58,649 nt of DNA, taken from contig JADZED010000016.1 in the NCBI GenBank assembly GCA_020850715.1, positions 1-58,649 on the forward strand, in the 5' to 3' direction. Shown piece after piece: positions 51,201 through 58,649 of this stretch. The stretch comes from Acidobacteriota bacterium. GTDB lineage: Bacteria > Acidobacteriota > Vicinamibacteria > Vicinamibacterales > CAVVIG01. The notes beneath the pieces were generated by a model that was given only the letters and a program-made list of their open reading frames with translations, was not told the DNA's origin and did not search any database. Position numbers and translations under genes: made by a program. How positions within the stretch are numbered: the stretch's first letter is position 1; every line of letters starts with the position of its first letter.

Positions 51201-53057
51201 ATGGACGTCCTCTTCCAGGCGCTCGTCGAGCACAGCGCGGACGCCGTGGTCCTCGTCTCGGCCGACGGCATCGTCGGTTACGCCAGCGCCTCGGTGGCCG
51301 ACCTGCTCGGCTATGCGCCCGCCGAGCGCACCGGCCGGAGCGCCTTCGATCACGTCCACCCGGAAGACGAGCCGCGGGCGCGGGCGTTGCTGGCCGAGGT
51401 GCTGCGGCGGCCGGACACGCCGATTCCGGCCGAGTATCGGGTCCAGCACCGCGACGGGTCGTGGCGCGCAATCGAGGCGATTGCCGTGAACCGGCTGGCC
51501 GAGCCGCAGATCGGCGCCATCGTCATCACCTATCGAGACATCGGCGCGCGGCGCCGCGCCGAGGACGCGCTCCGCGCCAGCGAGGAGCGCCTGCGGCACA
51601 TCGTCGAGCACGCACAGGACCTGATCTACTACTGCAGCCCCGAAGGCCGGTTCACCTACGTGAACCCCGCCGCCGCCCGCGTGATGAAGTACGACGAGAG
51701 CGAGCTGATAGGCCGCCACTTCCTCTCCCTGATCAGGCCCGACCACCACGTCGCCGCCGGCGAGCACTACGCGCGCCAGATCCTCGACGGCGTGCCCGCG
51801 ACCTACTTCGAGTTCCCGGCGATCACCAGGACGGGCGAAACCGTCTGGATCGGCCAGCACGTACAGCTGGTCTACGAGCACGGCTGCGTCGTGGCCATCC
51901 ACGCCATCGCGCGCGACATCACGCGGCAGAAGACCGCCGAAGAGGAGCTGCGCCGGTCCGAGGCGCGCTATCGGTCGCTCATCCAGGGCGCCGCTCTCGG
52001 CATCTATCGGGCGTCGCTGGACGGGACGATCCTCGACGCGAACCCCGCGCTCGCCGGGATGCTCGGGTACGACTCGGTCGACGACCTGATGGCGCACGGT
52101 ATGCGCGAGGTGTATGCGAACGCCGCGGAGCGGGCCGCCCTCATCGAGCACCATCGCGCGCACGGCAGCGACACCGTCTCGACCGACGTCCAGTGGCGGC
52201 GCAAGGACCAGCGGCTGATCATGGTCAGGCTCACCGCGCGCGGCGTGGCCGCCGACCAGGGCCCGATCAGCGTGTTCGAGGGGATTGCCGAGGACGTGAC
52301 CGAGCGGCGGGTCCTCGAAGAGCGGCTGCGCGAGGCGCAGAAGATGGAGGCCATCGGACGGCTCGCCCGCGGCGTCGCCCACGACTTCAACAACGTCCTG
52401 GCGGCGATCATGGGCTCGGCCGACCTGATCCTCACGCAGCGCCCGGAGGGCGATCCCTCGCACGAGGAGGCACAGGCGATCGTCCGCGCGGCCGACCGGG
52501 GCGCCGCGCTCACACGCCAGCTGCTCGCGTTCAGCCGCCGCCAGGCGCTCCAGCCGGAGGTGCTCGACTTCCACGGCGTCGTCCGCGGCATGGAAGACAT
52601 GCTCGTCCGGCTGACCGGCGACGTCACGCTCCGCCTCCGCACGTCGGGCGAGCCGCCGCAGGTGCGCCTGGAGCCCGGCCAGATCGAGCAGGTGCTGCTC
52701 AATCTCGTCGTCAACGCACGCGACGCCATCGGCGATCGCGGGGGCACGATCGACGTCGCGGCCGACACGGTCGAGCTCGGCGAGCGGAGGACGCGCGATC
52801 ACCAGGGGCTCCCGCCCGGCGCCTATGCGCGGCTCACCGTGCGCGACACCGGCCCCGGCATCGCGCCCGACGCGCAACCCTACGCCTTCGAGCCGTTCTT
52901 CACGACCAAGGGGCCGGCGAAGGGGACCGGGCTGGGGCTCTCGATCGTCTACGGCATCGCAAAGGAGGCAGGCGGTAGCGTGACGTTCACGACCTCGGCG
53001 CAGGGCACGACCTTCGAGGTCCTCTTTCCGAAGCTGCCGGCGCCGCCTACGGCGTGA
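51201..53057 (+). CDS. multi-PAS sensor histidine kinase
   Basis: A 618-residue soluble kinase with three PAS domains (about 5-120, 130-250, 260-375) followed by the phospho-acceptor His in RGVAHDFNNVLAAIMG near residue 394. The HATPase_c has LLNLVVNARDAI, RDTGPGIAPD and GTGLGLSIVYGIAKEAGG. It lacks a transmembrane segment and a receiver, so it signals from the cytoplasm to a separate regulator. TACAGT lies 15 nt before ATG 51201. Its end overlaps the convergent unknown gene by 11 bp. Confidence 0.92.
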   Translation: MDVLFQALVEHSADAVVLVSADGIVGYASASVADLLGYAPAERTGRSAFDHVHPEDEPRARALLAEVLRRPDTPIPAEYRVQHRDGSWRAIEAIAVNRLAEPQIGAIVITYRDIGARRRAEDALRASEERLRHIVEHAQDLIYYCSPEGRFTYVNPAAARVMKYDESELIGRHFLSLIRPDHHVAAGEHYARQILDGVPATYFEFPAITRTGETVWIGQHVQLVYEHGCVVAIHAIARDITRQKTAEEELRRSEARYRSLIQGAALGIYRASLDGTILDANPALAGMLGYDSVDDLMAHGMREVYANAAERAALIEHHRAHGSDTVSTDVQWRRKDQRLIMVRLTARGVAADQGPISVFEGIAEDVTERRVLEERLREAQKMEAIGRLARGVAHDFNNVLAAIMGSADLILTQRPEGDPSHEEAQAIVRAADRGAALTRQLLAFSRRQALQPEVLDFHGVVRGMEDMLVRLTGDVTLRLRTSGEPPQVRLEPGQIEQVLLNLVVNARDAIGDRGGTIDVAADTVELGERRTRDHQGLPPGAYARLTVRDTGPGIAPDAQPYAFEPFFTTKGPAKGTGLGLSIVYGIAKEAGGSVTFTTSAQGTTFEVLFPKLPAPPTA

Positions 53058-53541
53058 GCTGCGGCACTCCGCGCAGCCCGTCCCAGGTCGCCGGGTCCTG
53101 GCAGAGCAGCGTGTTGAGGTACAGGGCCACGTCGCCGGCGGGGAACCTGGCGCCGAGCGCGGCGGCCGCGGCCCCGAGCTTCTGCTCGTCGGGTTTCACG
53201 TTCTCGTCCTCGATGAGCCCGTCCTTGTGGGCGATGCCGAGCTCGTCGAGGAAGGCCCCCATCATCGGCCGGTGTTCGGCAAGGTGATACAGGATCAGCG
53301 CCCGCGCGGCGAGCAGATCGGGCAGCGCGAGCAGGCTCGCCAGATGGCGCGTCTTGCGGGCGACGTCCAGACCGGCCACCGTCTTGGGCCGGAACTTCTT
53401 CTGCTGTGCGATCAGCACGACCGCCTGGATCTGATCGTCGACCGCGTCGGGATCGCTCCAGAAGGCGCGGGCGGCCCGGGTGCGCTGGTCGGGCGTCATG
53501 TGCTTCCAGAGACGGGCGGGGGTCAACGGCATCTCGGACAT
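53047..53541 (-). CDS. protein of unknown function, 164 aa
   Basis: A 164-residue helical, soluble protein (LWKHMTPDQRTRAARAFW, ALILYHLAEHRPMMGAFLDE). No family recognised. The start is fixed by ATG 53541 with TAGAAT 7 nt upstream. It overlaps the 3' end of the kinase by 11 bp in convergent orientation, and its promoter overlaps that of a broken MBOAT gene on the other strand. Confidence 0.65.
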   Translation of the reverse strand: MSEMPLTPARLWKHMTPDQRTRAARAFWSDPDAVDDQIQAVVLIAQQKKFRPKTVAGLDVARKTRHLASLLALPDLLAARALILYHLAEHRPMMGAFLDELGIAHKDGLIEDENVKPDEQKLGAAAAALGARFPAGDVALYLNTLLCQDPATWDGLRGVPQLTP

Positions 53542-53548
53542 TGTCGAT

Positions 53549-53554
53549 ATTCTA
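53549..53554 (-). promoter_or_regulatory. overlapping divergent -10 boxes (TAGAAT left, TATTCT right)
   Basis: Minus-strand TAGAAT is 7 nt before ATG 53541. Plus-strand TATTCT (53548-53553) is 9 nt before GTG 53563 of the MBOAT remnant. The two boxes share the same bases. Confidence 0.45.
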
Positions 53555-53562
53555 GTCAATCG

Positions 53563-53984
53563 GTGCTCTTCACCGAACCGACGTTCCTCTTCCTCATCCT
53601 GCCGGTCCTCCTCGGCCTCTATTTCGGCGCCGCCGCACGCGCATCGCGGCCGGTCCAACCTCCTGCTGCTCGCGGCGAGCGTCGATCGGCGTCTCGTTCT
53701 TCACCTTCCACGCGATCTCCTACGTCGTCGACGTGTACCGCGGCGACGCGGTCGCTCAGAAGAGCCCCGTGCACGTGGCGCTGTATCCGCTGCTCTTTCC
53801 GCAGCTCGTCGCCGGGCCGATCATCCGCTGCCGCGATCTCGCCGATCGGCTCCCCTGCCGCGTCGTCTCGCTCGACGGTTTCGCCACCGGGGTCCGCGAC
53901 GGAATGGAGATCGTCGGCCGGCATCTCTACACGTTCCTGGCGTCGCCGGGGGCTGGCGGCGAGGCCGCGAGCCCCCGGCCATGA
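53563..53984 (+). pseudogene. broken MBOAT (AlgI-like) O-acyltransferase
   Basis: Starts as an intact AlgI-type N-terminus (LFTEPTFLFLILPVLLGLYF). It shifts frame near 53640 (SNLLLLAAS is found one frame over), lacks the next roughly 80-100 residues, and resumes as FFTFHAISYVVDVYRGDAV and FPQLVAGPIIR. It ends after FATGVRDG with an unrelated tail; the catalytic-His region and most membrane helices are gone. Family members acetylate polysaccharides such as alginate. At least one frameshift and two deletions make this a pseudogene. Confidence 0.82.
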
Positions 53985-53996
53985 CGCGCCAACGCG

Positions 53997-55649
53997 CTAC
54001 GGCTGCGGTGCCGGCGCGGCCGGCGTGCGGAGCGTCGGATAGGTGATCCCGAGCTGGTCGAGATAGGTCGGGAACTTCGCCGGATCGTAGTAGTACTTCT
54101 TCATCTCGGGCCGGAAGCGGTCCATCATCTCCTTGTTCATGTCGATGGCCGGCTTGTCGTCGGGCCCGATGAAGGGCACGTACTTCTGGTTCTTCGTCTG
54201 CACGTTGTTGAAGTAGTCCCACGCCGCCTTGACCAGCTCCGGGCGCGTGACGAAGTCGATGATCGTCATCGCCTGCACCTTGGCCCCGGCCACGACCCCC
54301 TTGTGCGCCAGCGGCGTCGCCATCGCGATCGCGTTCACCCAGTTGTGGCCCGGCAGCCCCGGAATGTTCGACGGGTACATCAGCGTCGCGGTCGGCACGT
54401 TCCAGGAGACGTCGCCGATGTCGTCCGAGAAGCCGCCCATGTTCTGGCTCTCGTCGAGGCCGCCGGTCAGCGGCCCGATCTCGGTCGCGAGCCCCTGCTC
54501 GGGCTGCTTCAGCTCCCGCTGCACCGCCTTGGCGAGCGCCAGATCCTTCTCATCCCACGCCGGGAGCCCGACCTTCCGGATGTTCGAGTACATCGTCTCG
54601 GCGATCGTCTTGTTCTGGTGCTGGGGCCAGGCCGAGCCCACCAGCTTCCAGGTGACCTCGGTGCCGGTCATCATCGCCGCCGCCTTCGCCATCGTGTTGC
54701 CGATGTCCCACAGCTCCTTGATGTGCGGGTAGTCGATCTCGCGGAAGTAGTACCAGCTGGTGGCGACCGGCGGCACCACGTTGGGCTGATCGCCGCCGTT
54801 GATGATGACGTCGTGCGAGCGCTGCTGGAGCCGCAGGTGCTCGCGCCGCGCGTTCCACCCCATGTCCATCAGCTCCGCCGCGTCGAGCGCCGAACGGCCG
54901 CGCCAGGGCGCCCCTGCCGCGTGCGCGCTCTCGCCGGTGAACGTGTACTGCACGGAGACGAGGCCGCTGCCGACGCCGCCGCCCCAGTGCACGCTGAGAT
55001 CGGTGCCGACGTGCGCGAACAGGCAGATGTCGACGTCCTTGAACAGCCCCGCGCGCACGTAGTACGCCTTGGTGCCGAGCAGTTCCTCGGCGACGCCGGG
55101 CCACAGCTTCAGCGTGCCCGAGAGGTGGCCGCGCTCCATGATCTTCTTGGCCGCCAGCGCTGCCGCGATGTTCATCGGCACGCCGGAATTGTGCCCTTCG
55201 CCATGTCCGGGCGCGCCCGCCACGAGCGGGTCGCGGTAGGCGACGCCCGGCTTCTGCGACGCCTGCGGGATGTCGTCGACGTCCGATCCGATCGCGATCA
55301 CCGGCTTGCCCGAGCCCCAGGTCGCCACCCACGCCGTGGGAATGCCGGCATACCCGCGCTCGATCGTGAAGCCGTTCTGCTCGAGGATCCCGGTCAGGTA
55401 CCGGGCCGTCTCGAACTCCTGGAAACCGGGTTCGGCGAAGCTGAACACCTCGTCGACCATCTGCTGGCTGAGCTGCTTGAGCTCCTCGACTTCGGCACCT
55501 GCTTCCTTCTTCATCTGCTCCACGGCCGGCGTGCCCGGCGGCGTCGGCGTCGACGTCAATTGGGCGGCCGGCGCCGCCCCGCGCTGCGCGCCAGGCGCCG
55601 CGGCAAACGTCACCGACAGCCCCAGCGCCAGCATCCACTGCTTCCTCAT
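53997..55649 (-). CDS. secreted M20-family amidohydrolase (AbgB-like)
   Basis: A 550-residue periplasmic hydrolase with a signal peptide (MLALGLSVTFAAAPGAQ). Features are AIGSDVDDIPQ and GHGEGHNSGVPMNIAA (metal-site region), FTGESAHAAGAPWRGRSALD (dimerisation/substrate loop) and GGFSDDIGDVSWNVPTA. This resembles aminobenzoyl-glutamate-utilising AbgB and peptidase M20D proteins, which cleave N-acyl amino acid amides. The GGGGG ribosome-binding site is upstream. It lies 81 bp downstream of the M14 peptidase on the same strand, so both probably help degrade peptides outside the cell membrane. Confidence 0.9.
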   Translation of the reverse strand: MRKQWMLALGLSVTFAAAPGAQRGAAPAAQLTSTPTPPGTPAVEQMKKEAGAEVEELKQLSQQMVDEVFSFAEPGFQEFETARYLTGILEQNGFTIERGYAGIPTAWVATWGSGKPVIAIGSDVDDIPQASQKPGVAYRDPLVAGAPGHGEGHNSGVPMNIAAALAAKKIMERGHLSGTLKLWPGVAEELLGTKAYYVRAGLFKDVDICLFAHVGTDLSVHWGGGVGSGLVSVQYTFTGESAHAAGAPWRGRSALDAAELMDMGWNARREHLRLQQRSHDVIINGGDQPNVVPPVATSWYYFREIDYPHIKELWDIGNTMAKAAAMMTGTEVTWKLVGSAWPQHQNKTIAETMYSNIRKVGLPAWDEKDLALAKAVQRELKQPEQGLATEIGPLTGGLDESQNMGGFSDDIGDVSWNVPTATLMYPSNIPGLPGHNWVNAIAMATPLAHKGVVAGAKVQAMTIIDFVTRPELVKAAWDYFNNVQTKNQKYVPFIGPDDKPAIDMNKEMMDRFRPEMKKYYYDPAKFPTYLDQLGITYPTLRTPAAPAPQP

Positions 55650-55730
55650 GTGGTTTCCCCCTTTGGTTTCGCGGCGGCGCCGCCGCGCGTTGGTCTCGCG
55701 GCGGCGCGCCGTCCGGTGTTGCCGGTCTCG

Positions 55731-58529
55731 CTACCGGCGGCGCGGCGTCGGCCCGCCCGTGGCGGTGACGCCGTAGAACAATCCGTTGAACAGCAGCTTG
55801 AAGGTGCCGTGCGGCTGGCCGCGCCAGGCGACTTCCGGACCGAACAGCACGACCTGCCCCTTCCCCTTCGGCGCCGCGACGACCTCGACGGCGTCCTTCA
55901 GGTACTGCTGGCCCCAGGCCCACCCGCTGCGCAGCGGCGAGGCCGATTCGAACCACGCGACCGATGCGGCGCCGCCCGCGCTCGCCGAGGGCTCGAGGCG
56001 GAACGCCGGGCTGTGATCGAAGATGACCATCGCCCGATCGCCCATGCCGTAGGCGAGCGGGTGCGCGTTGTCGATCCGCGCCTCCAGGATTGCCCCCGGC
56101 ACGTAGAACTTCTCCTCGCGCAGCGCGCGCGCGGCCCCGTCGACCTGCTCGACCAGCGCATCGCCGACCGGCAGATCGAAGTGGAACGCGGCGGCGGTCG
56201 CCGACGATCCGATCGTGAGCAGCGTTCCGCCGTTCTCGACGAACTGCTTCAGCGCCGGCACGGTCTTCGCCACGGTCACCCGTCCGAGCTGATCGCGGTA
56301 CTCGGCCGGAATCGCCTCGGGCGCAGGCTGGGCCCCGTCCGGCCGATCGCTCATCGGAATGCCGCCGTCGACGAACAGCAGCACGTCGAACTTCGCGTTC
56401 AGGCTGCCGGCATCGAGCGCCTGCGGAAAGACCCGCTCGAAGGGGAACTCGTACTGCTCGAGGATCCAGCGCGTCCAGCCCGAGGCCATCGAGCCGCCGT
56501 AGGTGTCCCAGAGCCCGATCCGCACGGGCCGGAGCGCAACGTACTCGAGCGGGGGCTGGCCGGCCGCCGCCGCCGGCCGCGCGGGCACCGGCTCGAAGGT
56601 CAGCCCCTTGTCGACCGCGAGCTTCTGCAGGATCGCCAGTGTGGATGCCTTCGCCGGAATGAACATCGTCCCCGCCGGGTACGCCTTGCCGTTCGCGGTG
56701 AACGCCCCCCGCGCCCACTGCACCTCTTCGCGTGCCTTCAGGAGCCGGTTGACGGCGACAAAGGCGTCGTTCACGCGGTGGCTCAGGAGATAGCCGCCGC
56801 CTCCCGGGGCCGCGGTGACGCGGCCCGCCGGCACCGCCACGACGTCGGGCACGGTCTCGAAGGGGCCGTCGAAGTCGTCGAGGATGCGGTCGAACCCGAT
56901 GCCCATCGAGTACGACAGGTTGTAGCCGGTGACGTCGTAGGGCGGCGTCGGCGGCGCGCCCGGATACGGGATGTCGTCGGGATGATCCTGCGGCTCGAAC
57001 ATGTCCATCAGGTGTGCGCGGAAAGGCTGCGCCGCCTTGAAGACGAAGGAACCGGCCGGATACGACTTCCCGCCGGCGGTGAACGGCGAGGTCGCGCGCT
57101 CGGCAACGACTCCCGCCTTGATCAGGGTGTTCACGAACTTCACCGCCGTCGGGAAATCAGGCTGATCGGCGGAGATGATGAAGCCGCGCGGATCGCGGGC
57201 GGCCGGGTCGTGCAGCACGCGATCGTAGAGCTCTGCCGGCACCGGCGCCTCAGGATCGGCGCTCCCGGCCGCGCGCTCGAGCGCCTTCAGACGCTGCGGG
57301 TGCATCGTCCAGTGATCGGCGCTGCCGTTGGCGATGGCGTTCTTCGCCATCCTGTACATGTTGAAGAGAAAGTCTTCCTTGCGCTTGGCCGCGAGATCGA
57401 GCACCGCATAGTTCATCGTCATCGAGTACTCGATCGATCGGCGGAAGTGCCACGTCTGCGGGGCGACCGGATACGGCACGTCGTTGCGCGGCAATTGCAT
57501 CCCGGGCACCAGCGGAATCTGCACCGGGGTCGGGTTCCCGATGGTCTCGGTGAGGATGCCGATCTGGTTGTGGAAGTACGACGTGGTGCGGACGCTGCCG
57601 TTGAACCAGGTCGAATACGGCGCCGCCGAGCGCATGACCGCGCCCGGCTTGTTCTCGGCCGCCAGGCGCGTGTGGATGGCCGCGCCGACCAGGTTGATGC
57701 CGAGCGGCACCAGCGGATCGTAGTTGTAGTTGAACGGATCGCGGAAGGGAGGCGCGAAGAGCACCGCGCCGCGCGGCCCGGTCTGGTGGTGGTTGTACAT
57801 GATGGCCGGGAACCACTCGCGATACATGATGCGGTTCGCGTTCCCGCTCTCCGACATGTTCATCATGTAGAAGTCGCGGTTGTTGTCGTGGCCGATGTAC
57901 TTCTGGTACAGCCGCGGCAGGCCGCTCGTCGAACGGCGCCGCTCGTCGGCATCCCGCATGTACCAGTTCGACACCAGCTCCATCCCGTCGGGATTGACCA
58001 GCGTGCACAGCACCACCGCGTTGTCCAGGATTCGCACGGTCTCCGGATCGGTCCGGCTGTTCAGCTCGTAGATGAGCTCGATCAGCTGCTGCGCCCCAAG
58101 CACCTCGCTCGCGTGCAGCCCGCCGTCGATCCAGACGACCACCTTGGCGTCACGGGCGAGCGCCCGCGCCTGCTCGTCGGTCAGGTCCTCGGCCAGCGCC
58201 AGGCGCCGGTTGGTCGCCTTGATCTGATCCAGCCGCCGCTGGTTCTCTGGAGACGTGATGACGGCCGTGTACTGGGTCCGCCCATCTTCGGTCGGACCGA
58301 TGTCGAGCACGGTCATCCGAGCGGATTCGGCATCGAGCTTCTTCAGGTACTCGACGTATTGCGTGTAGTTGGCCAGGCGGTAGTCGTCGCCGATATCGAA
58401 GCCGAACTGGGTCTTCGGCGTCGTGAGACTGACTGCCGCCGGCCGCTCCTGCGCGACCTGCGCGGCCGCGCCGTACGTCAGGGCGGCAAGAGCGGCGACG
58501 GCGACGACGGTCCGGGTGCGCTCGAGCAT
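55731..58529 (-). CDS. secreted M14 zinc carboxypeptidase
   Basis: A 932-residue exported enzyme: signal peptide VVAVAALAALTYGAAAQ, then an M14 catalytic domain. Its zinc ligands are His and Glu in IDGGLHASEVLG near 140 and His in MYNHHQTGP near 246, with the catalytic Glu in GILTETIGNP near 328. The C-terminal half (about 400-930) is a long extension with a glutamine-amidotransferase-like pattern (LLFVDGGIP, LTIGSSATAAAFH) of unknown role. ATG 58529 has GAGGAG 5 nt upstream and is preferred to GTG 58535. It would trim peptides in the periplasm. Confidence 0.9.
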   Translation of the reverse strand: MLERTRTVVAVAALAALTYGAAAQVAQERPAAVSLTTPKTQFGFDIGDDYRLANYTQYVEYLKKLDAESARMTVLDIGPTEDGRTQYTAVITSPENQRRLDQIKATNRRLALAEDLTDEQARALARDAKVVVWIDGGLHASEVLGAQQLIELIYELNSRTDPETVRILDNAVVLCTLVNPDGMELVSNWYMRDADERRRSTSGLPRLYQKYIGHDNNRDFYMMNMSESGNANRIMYREWFPAIMYNHHQTGPRGAVLFAPPFRDPFNYNYDPLVPLGINLVGAAIHTRLAAENKPGAVMRSAAPYSTWFNGSVRTTSYFHNQIGILTETIGNPTPVQIPLVPGMQLPRNDVPYPVAPQTWHFRRSIEYSMTMNYAVLDLAAKRKEDFLFNMYRMAKNAIANGSADHWTMHPQRLKALERAAGSADPEAPVPAELYDRVLHDPAARDPRGFIISADQPDFPTAVKFVNTLIKAGVVAERATSPFTAGGKSYPAGSFVFKAAQPFRAHLMDMFEPQDHPDDIPYPGAPPTPPYDVTGYNLSYSMGIGFDRILDDFDGPFETVPDVVAVPAGRVTAAPGGGGYLLSHRVNDAFVAVNRLLKAREEVQWARGAFTANGKAYPAGTMFIPAKASTLAILQKLAVDKGLTFEPVPARPAAAAGQPPLEYVALRPVRIGLWDTYGGSMASGWTRWILEQYEFPFERVFPQALDAGSLNAKFDVLLFVDGGIPMSDRPDGAQPAPEAIPAEYRDQLGRVTVAKTVPALKQFVENGGTLLTIGSSATAAAFHFDLPVGDALVEQVDGAARALREEKFYVPGAILEARIDNAHPLAYGMGDRAMVIFDHSPAFRLEPSASAGGAASVAWFESASPLRSGWAWGQQYLKDAVEVVAAPKGKGQVVLFGPEVAWRGQPHGTFKLLFNGLFYGVTATGGPTPRRR

Positions 58530-58603
58530 GGGCACTCCTCGATGGAAGCAGGTGAGGTGAAGCGACGCCTGAGCATACTAGAACCCATCCCATAAATAGG
58601 GCC

Positions 58604-58649
58604 GGCATTCGGCCGGCGATGCATCCCGCCTGGCGGCGTTGCTCCTCCC
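58604..58649 (-). repeat. partial copy of the interspersed repeat at the window edge
   Basis: The last 46 bases (GGCATTCGGCCGGCGATGCA and onward) match 7810-7850 closely: GGCATTCGGCCG-CGATGCATCCC, then GGCGGCG-TGCTC. It lies upstream of the M14 gene and runs off the right edge. Confidence 0.6.

Noticed and set aside
54303..58595. 1430-codon plus-strand open frame opposite the M20 and M14 peptidases
   Set aside because: Shadow of two well-recognised enzymes; low-complexity Arg/His/Val composition.

Overview
The window is a continuous stretch of high-GC bacterial chromosome, not a plasmid or phage. Short, tightly packed operons run on both strands. Gene content suggests an acidobacterium, most likely of the Vicinamibacteria type: an outer-membrane TonB receptor with a carboxypeptidase-regulatory-like domain, large secreted M14 and M20 peptidases, a CHASE2 adenylate cyclase, a PGPGW protein, an FmdB zinc ribbon, hybrid PAS/GAF kinases and a decayed ECF sigma factor. 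That taxonomic call is inference from content and codon usage; there is no rRNA or tRNA gene to anchor it. No CRISPR array, prophage or intact transposase was seen.

Layout. 1-8.5 kb: a collagen-like secreted protein running off the left edge, a methyltransferase divergent from a nitronate-monooxygenase-family flavoprotein across a perfect 21-bp palindrome, then small secreted, membrane, GNAT and methyltransferase genes and a lone response regulator. 8.6-13.9 kb: a leftward operon ilvD, molybdenum-cofactor-sulfurase-like protein, Cys-phosphatase-like protein, TSUP permease, with a downstream gene that has its own promoter. 14-20.2 kb: a cyclic-nucleotide-gated mechanosensitive channel converging on an MBL-hydrolase / adenylate cyclase / M48 protease operon. 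20.2-25 kb: PGPGW protein, TlpA thioredoxin, M23 peptidase, and a hybrid kinase. 25-32 kb: an AddA/AddB-like recombination nuclease pair. 32-34.6 kb: a TonB receptor.

34.6-39.9 kb is the most striking region. An acyl carrier protein, fatty-acyl-AMP ligase and serine-palmitoyltransferase-like synthase (rightward) converge on an NAD-dependent reductase and a long GNAT protein (leftward). Together these match the five functions needed for bacterial ceramide (sphingolipid) synthesis. 40-47 kb: TraB/GumN protein, amine oxidase, a DUF892 protein, CoA-binding protein, oligoendopeptidase F, PRC-barrel protein and an ECF sigma pseudogene. 47-51 kb: thrB-thrC and a threonine-dehydrogenase-like epimerase. 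51-58.6 kb: a multi-PAS kinase, a broken MBOAT acyltransferase, and two secreted metallopeptidases.

Two patterns cut across the genes. First, a non-coding repeat family (one complete 166-bp copy at 42406-42571, plus four partial or diverged copies) sits exactly at gene ends; its CTAG borders supply the stop codons of three genes. Second, about a dozen genes lack a Shine-Dalgarno sequence and instead carry a TANNNT hexamer 6-8 nt before the start codon, the layout expected for leaderless mRNAs.
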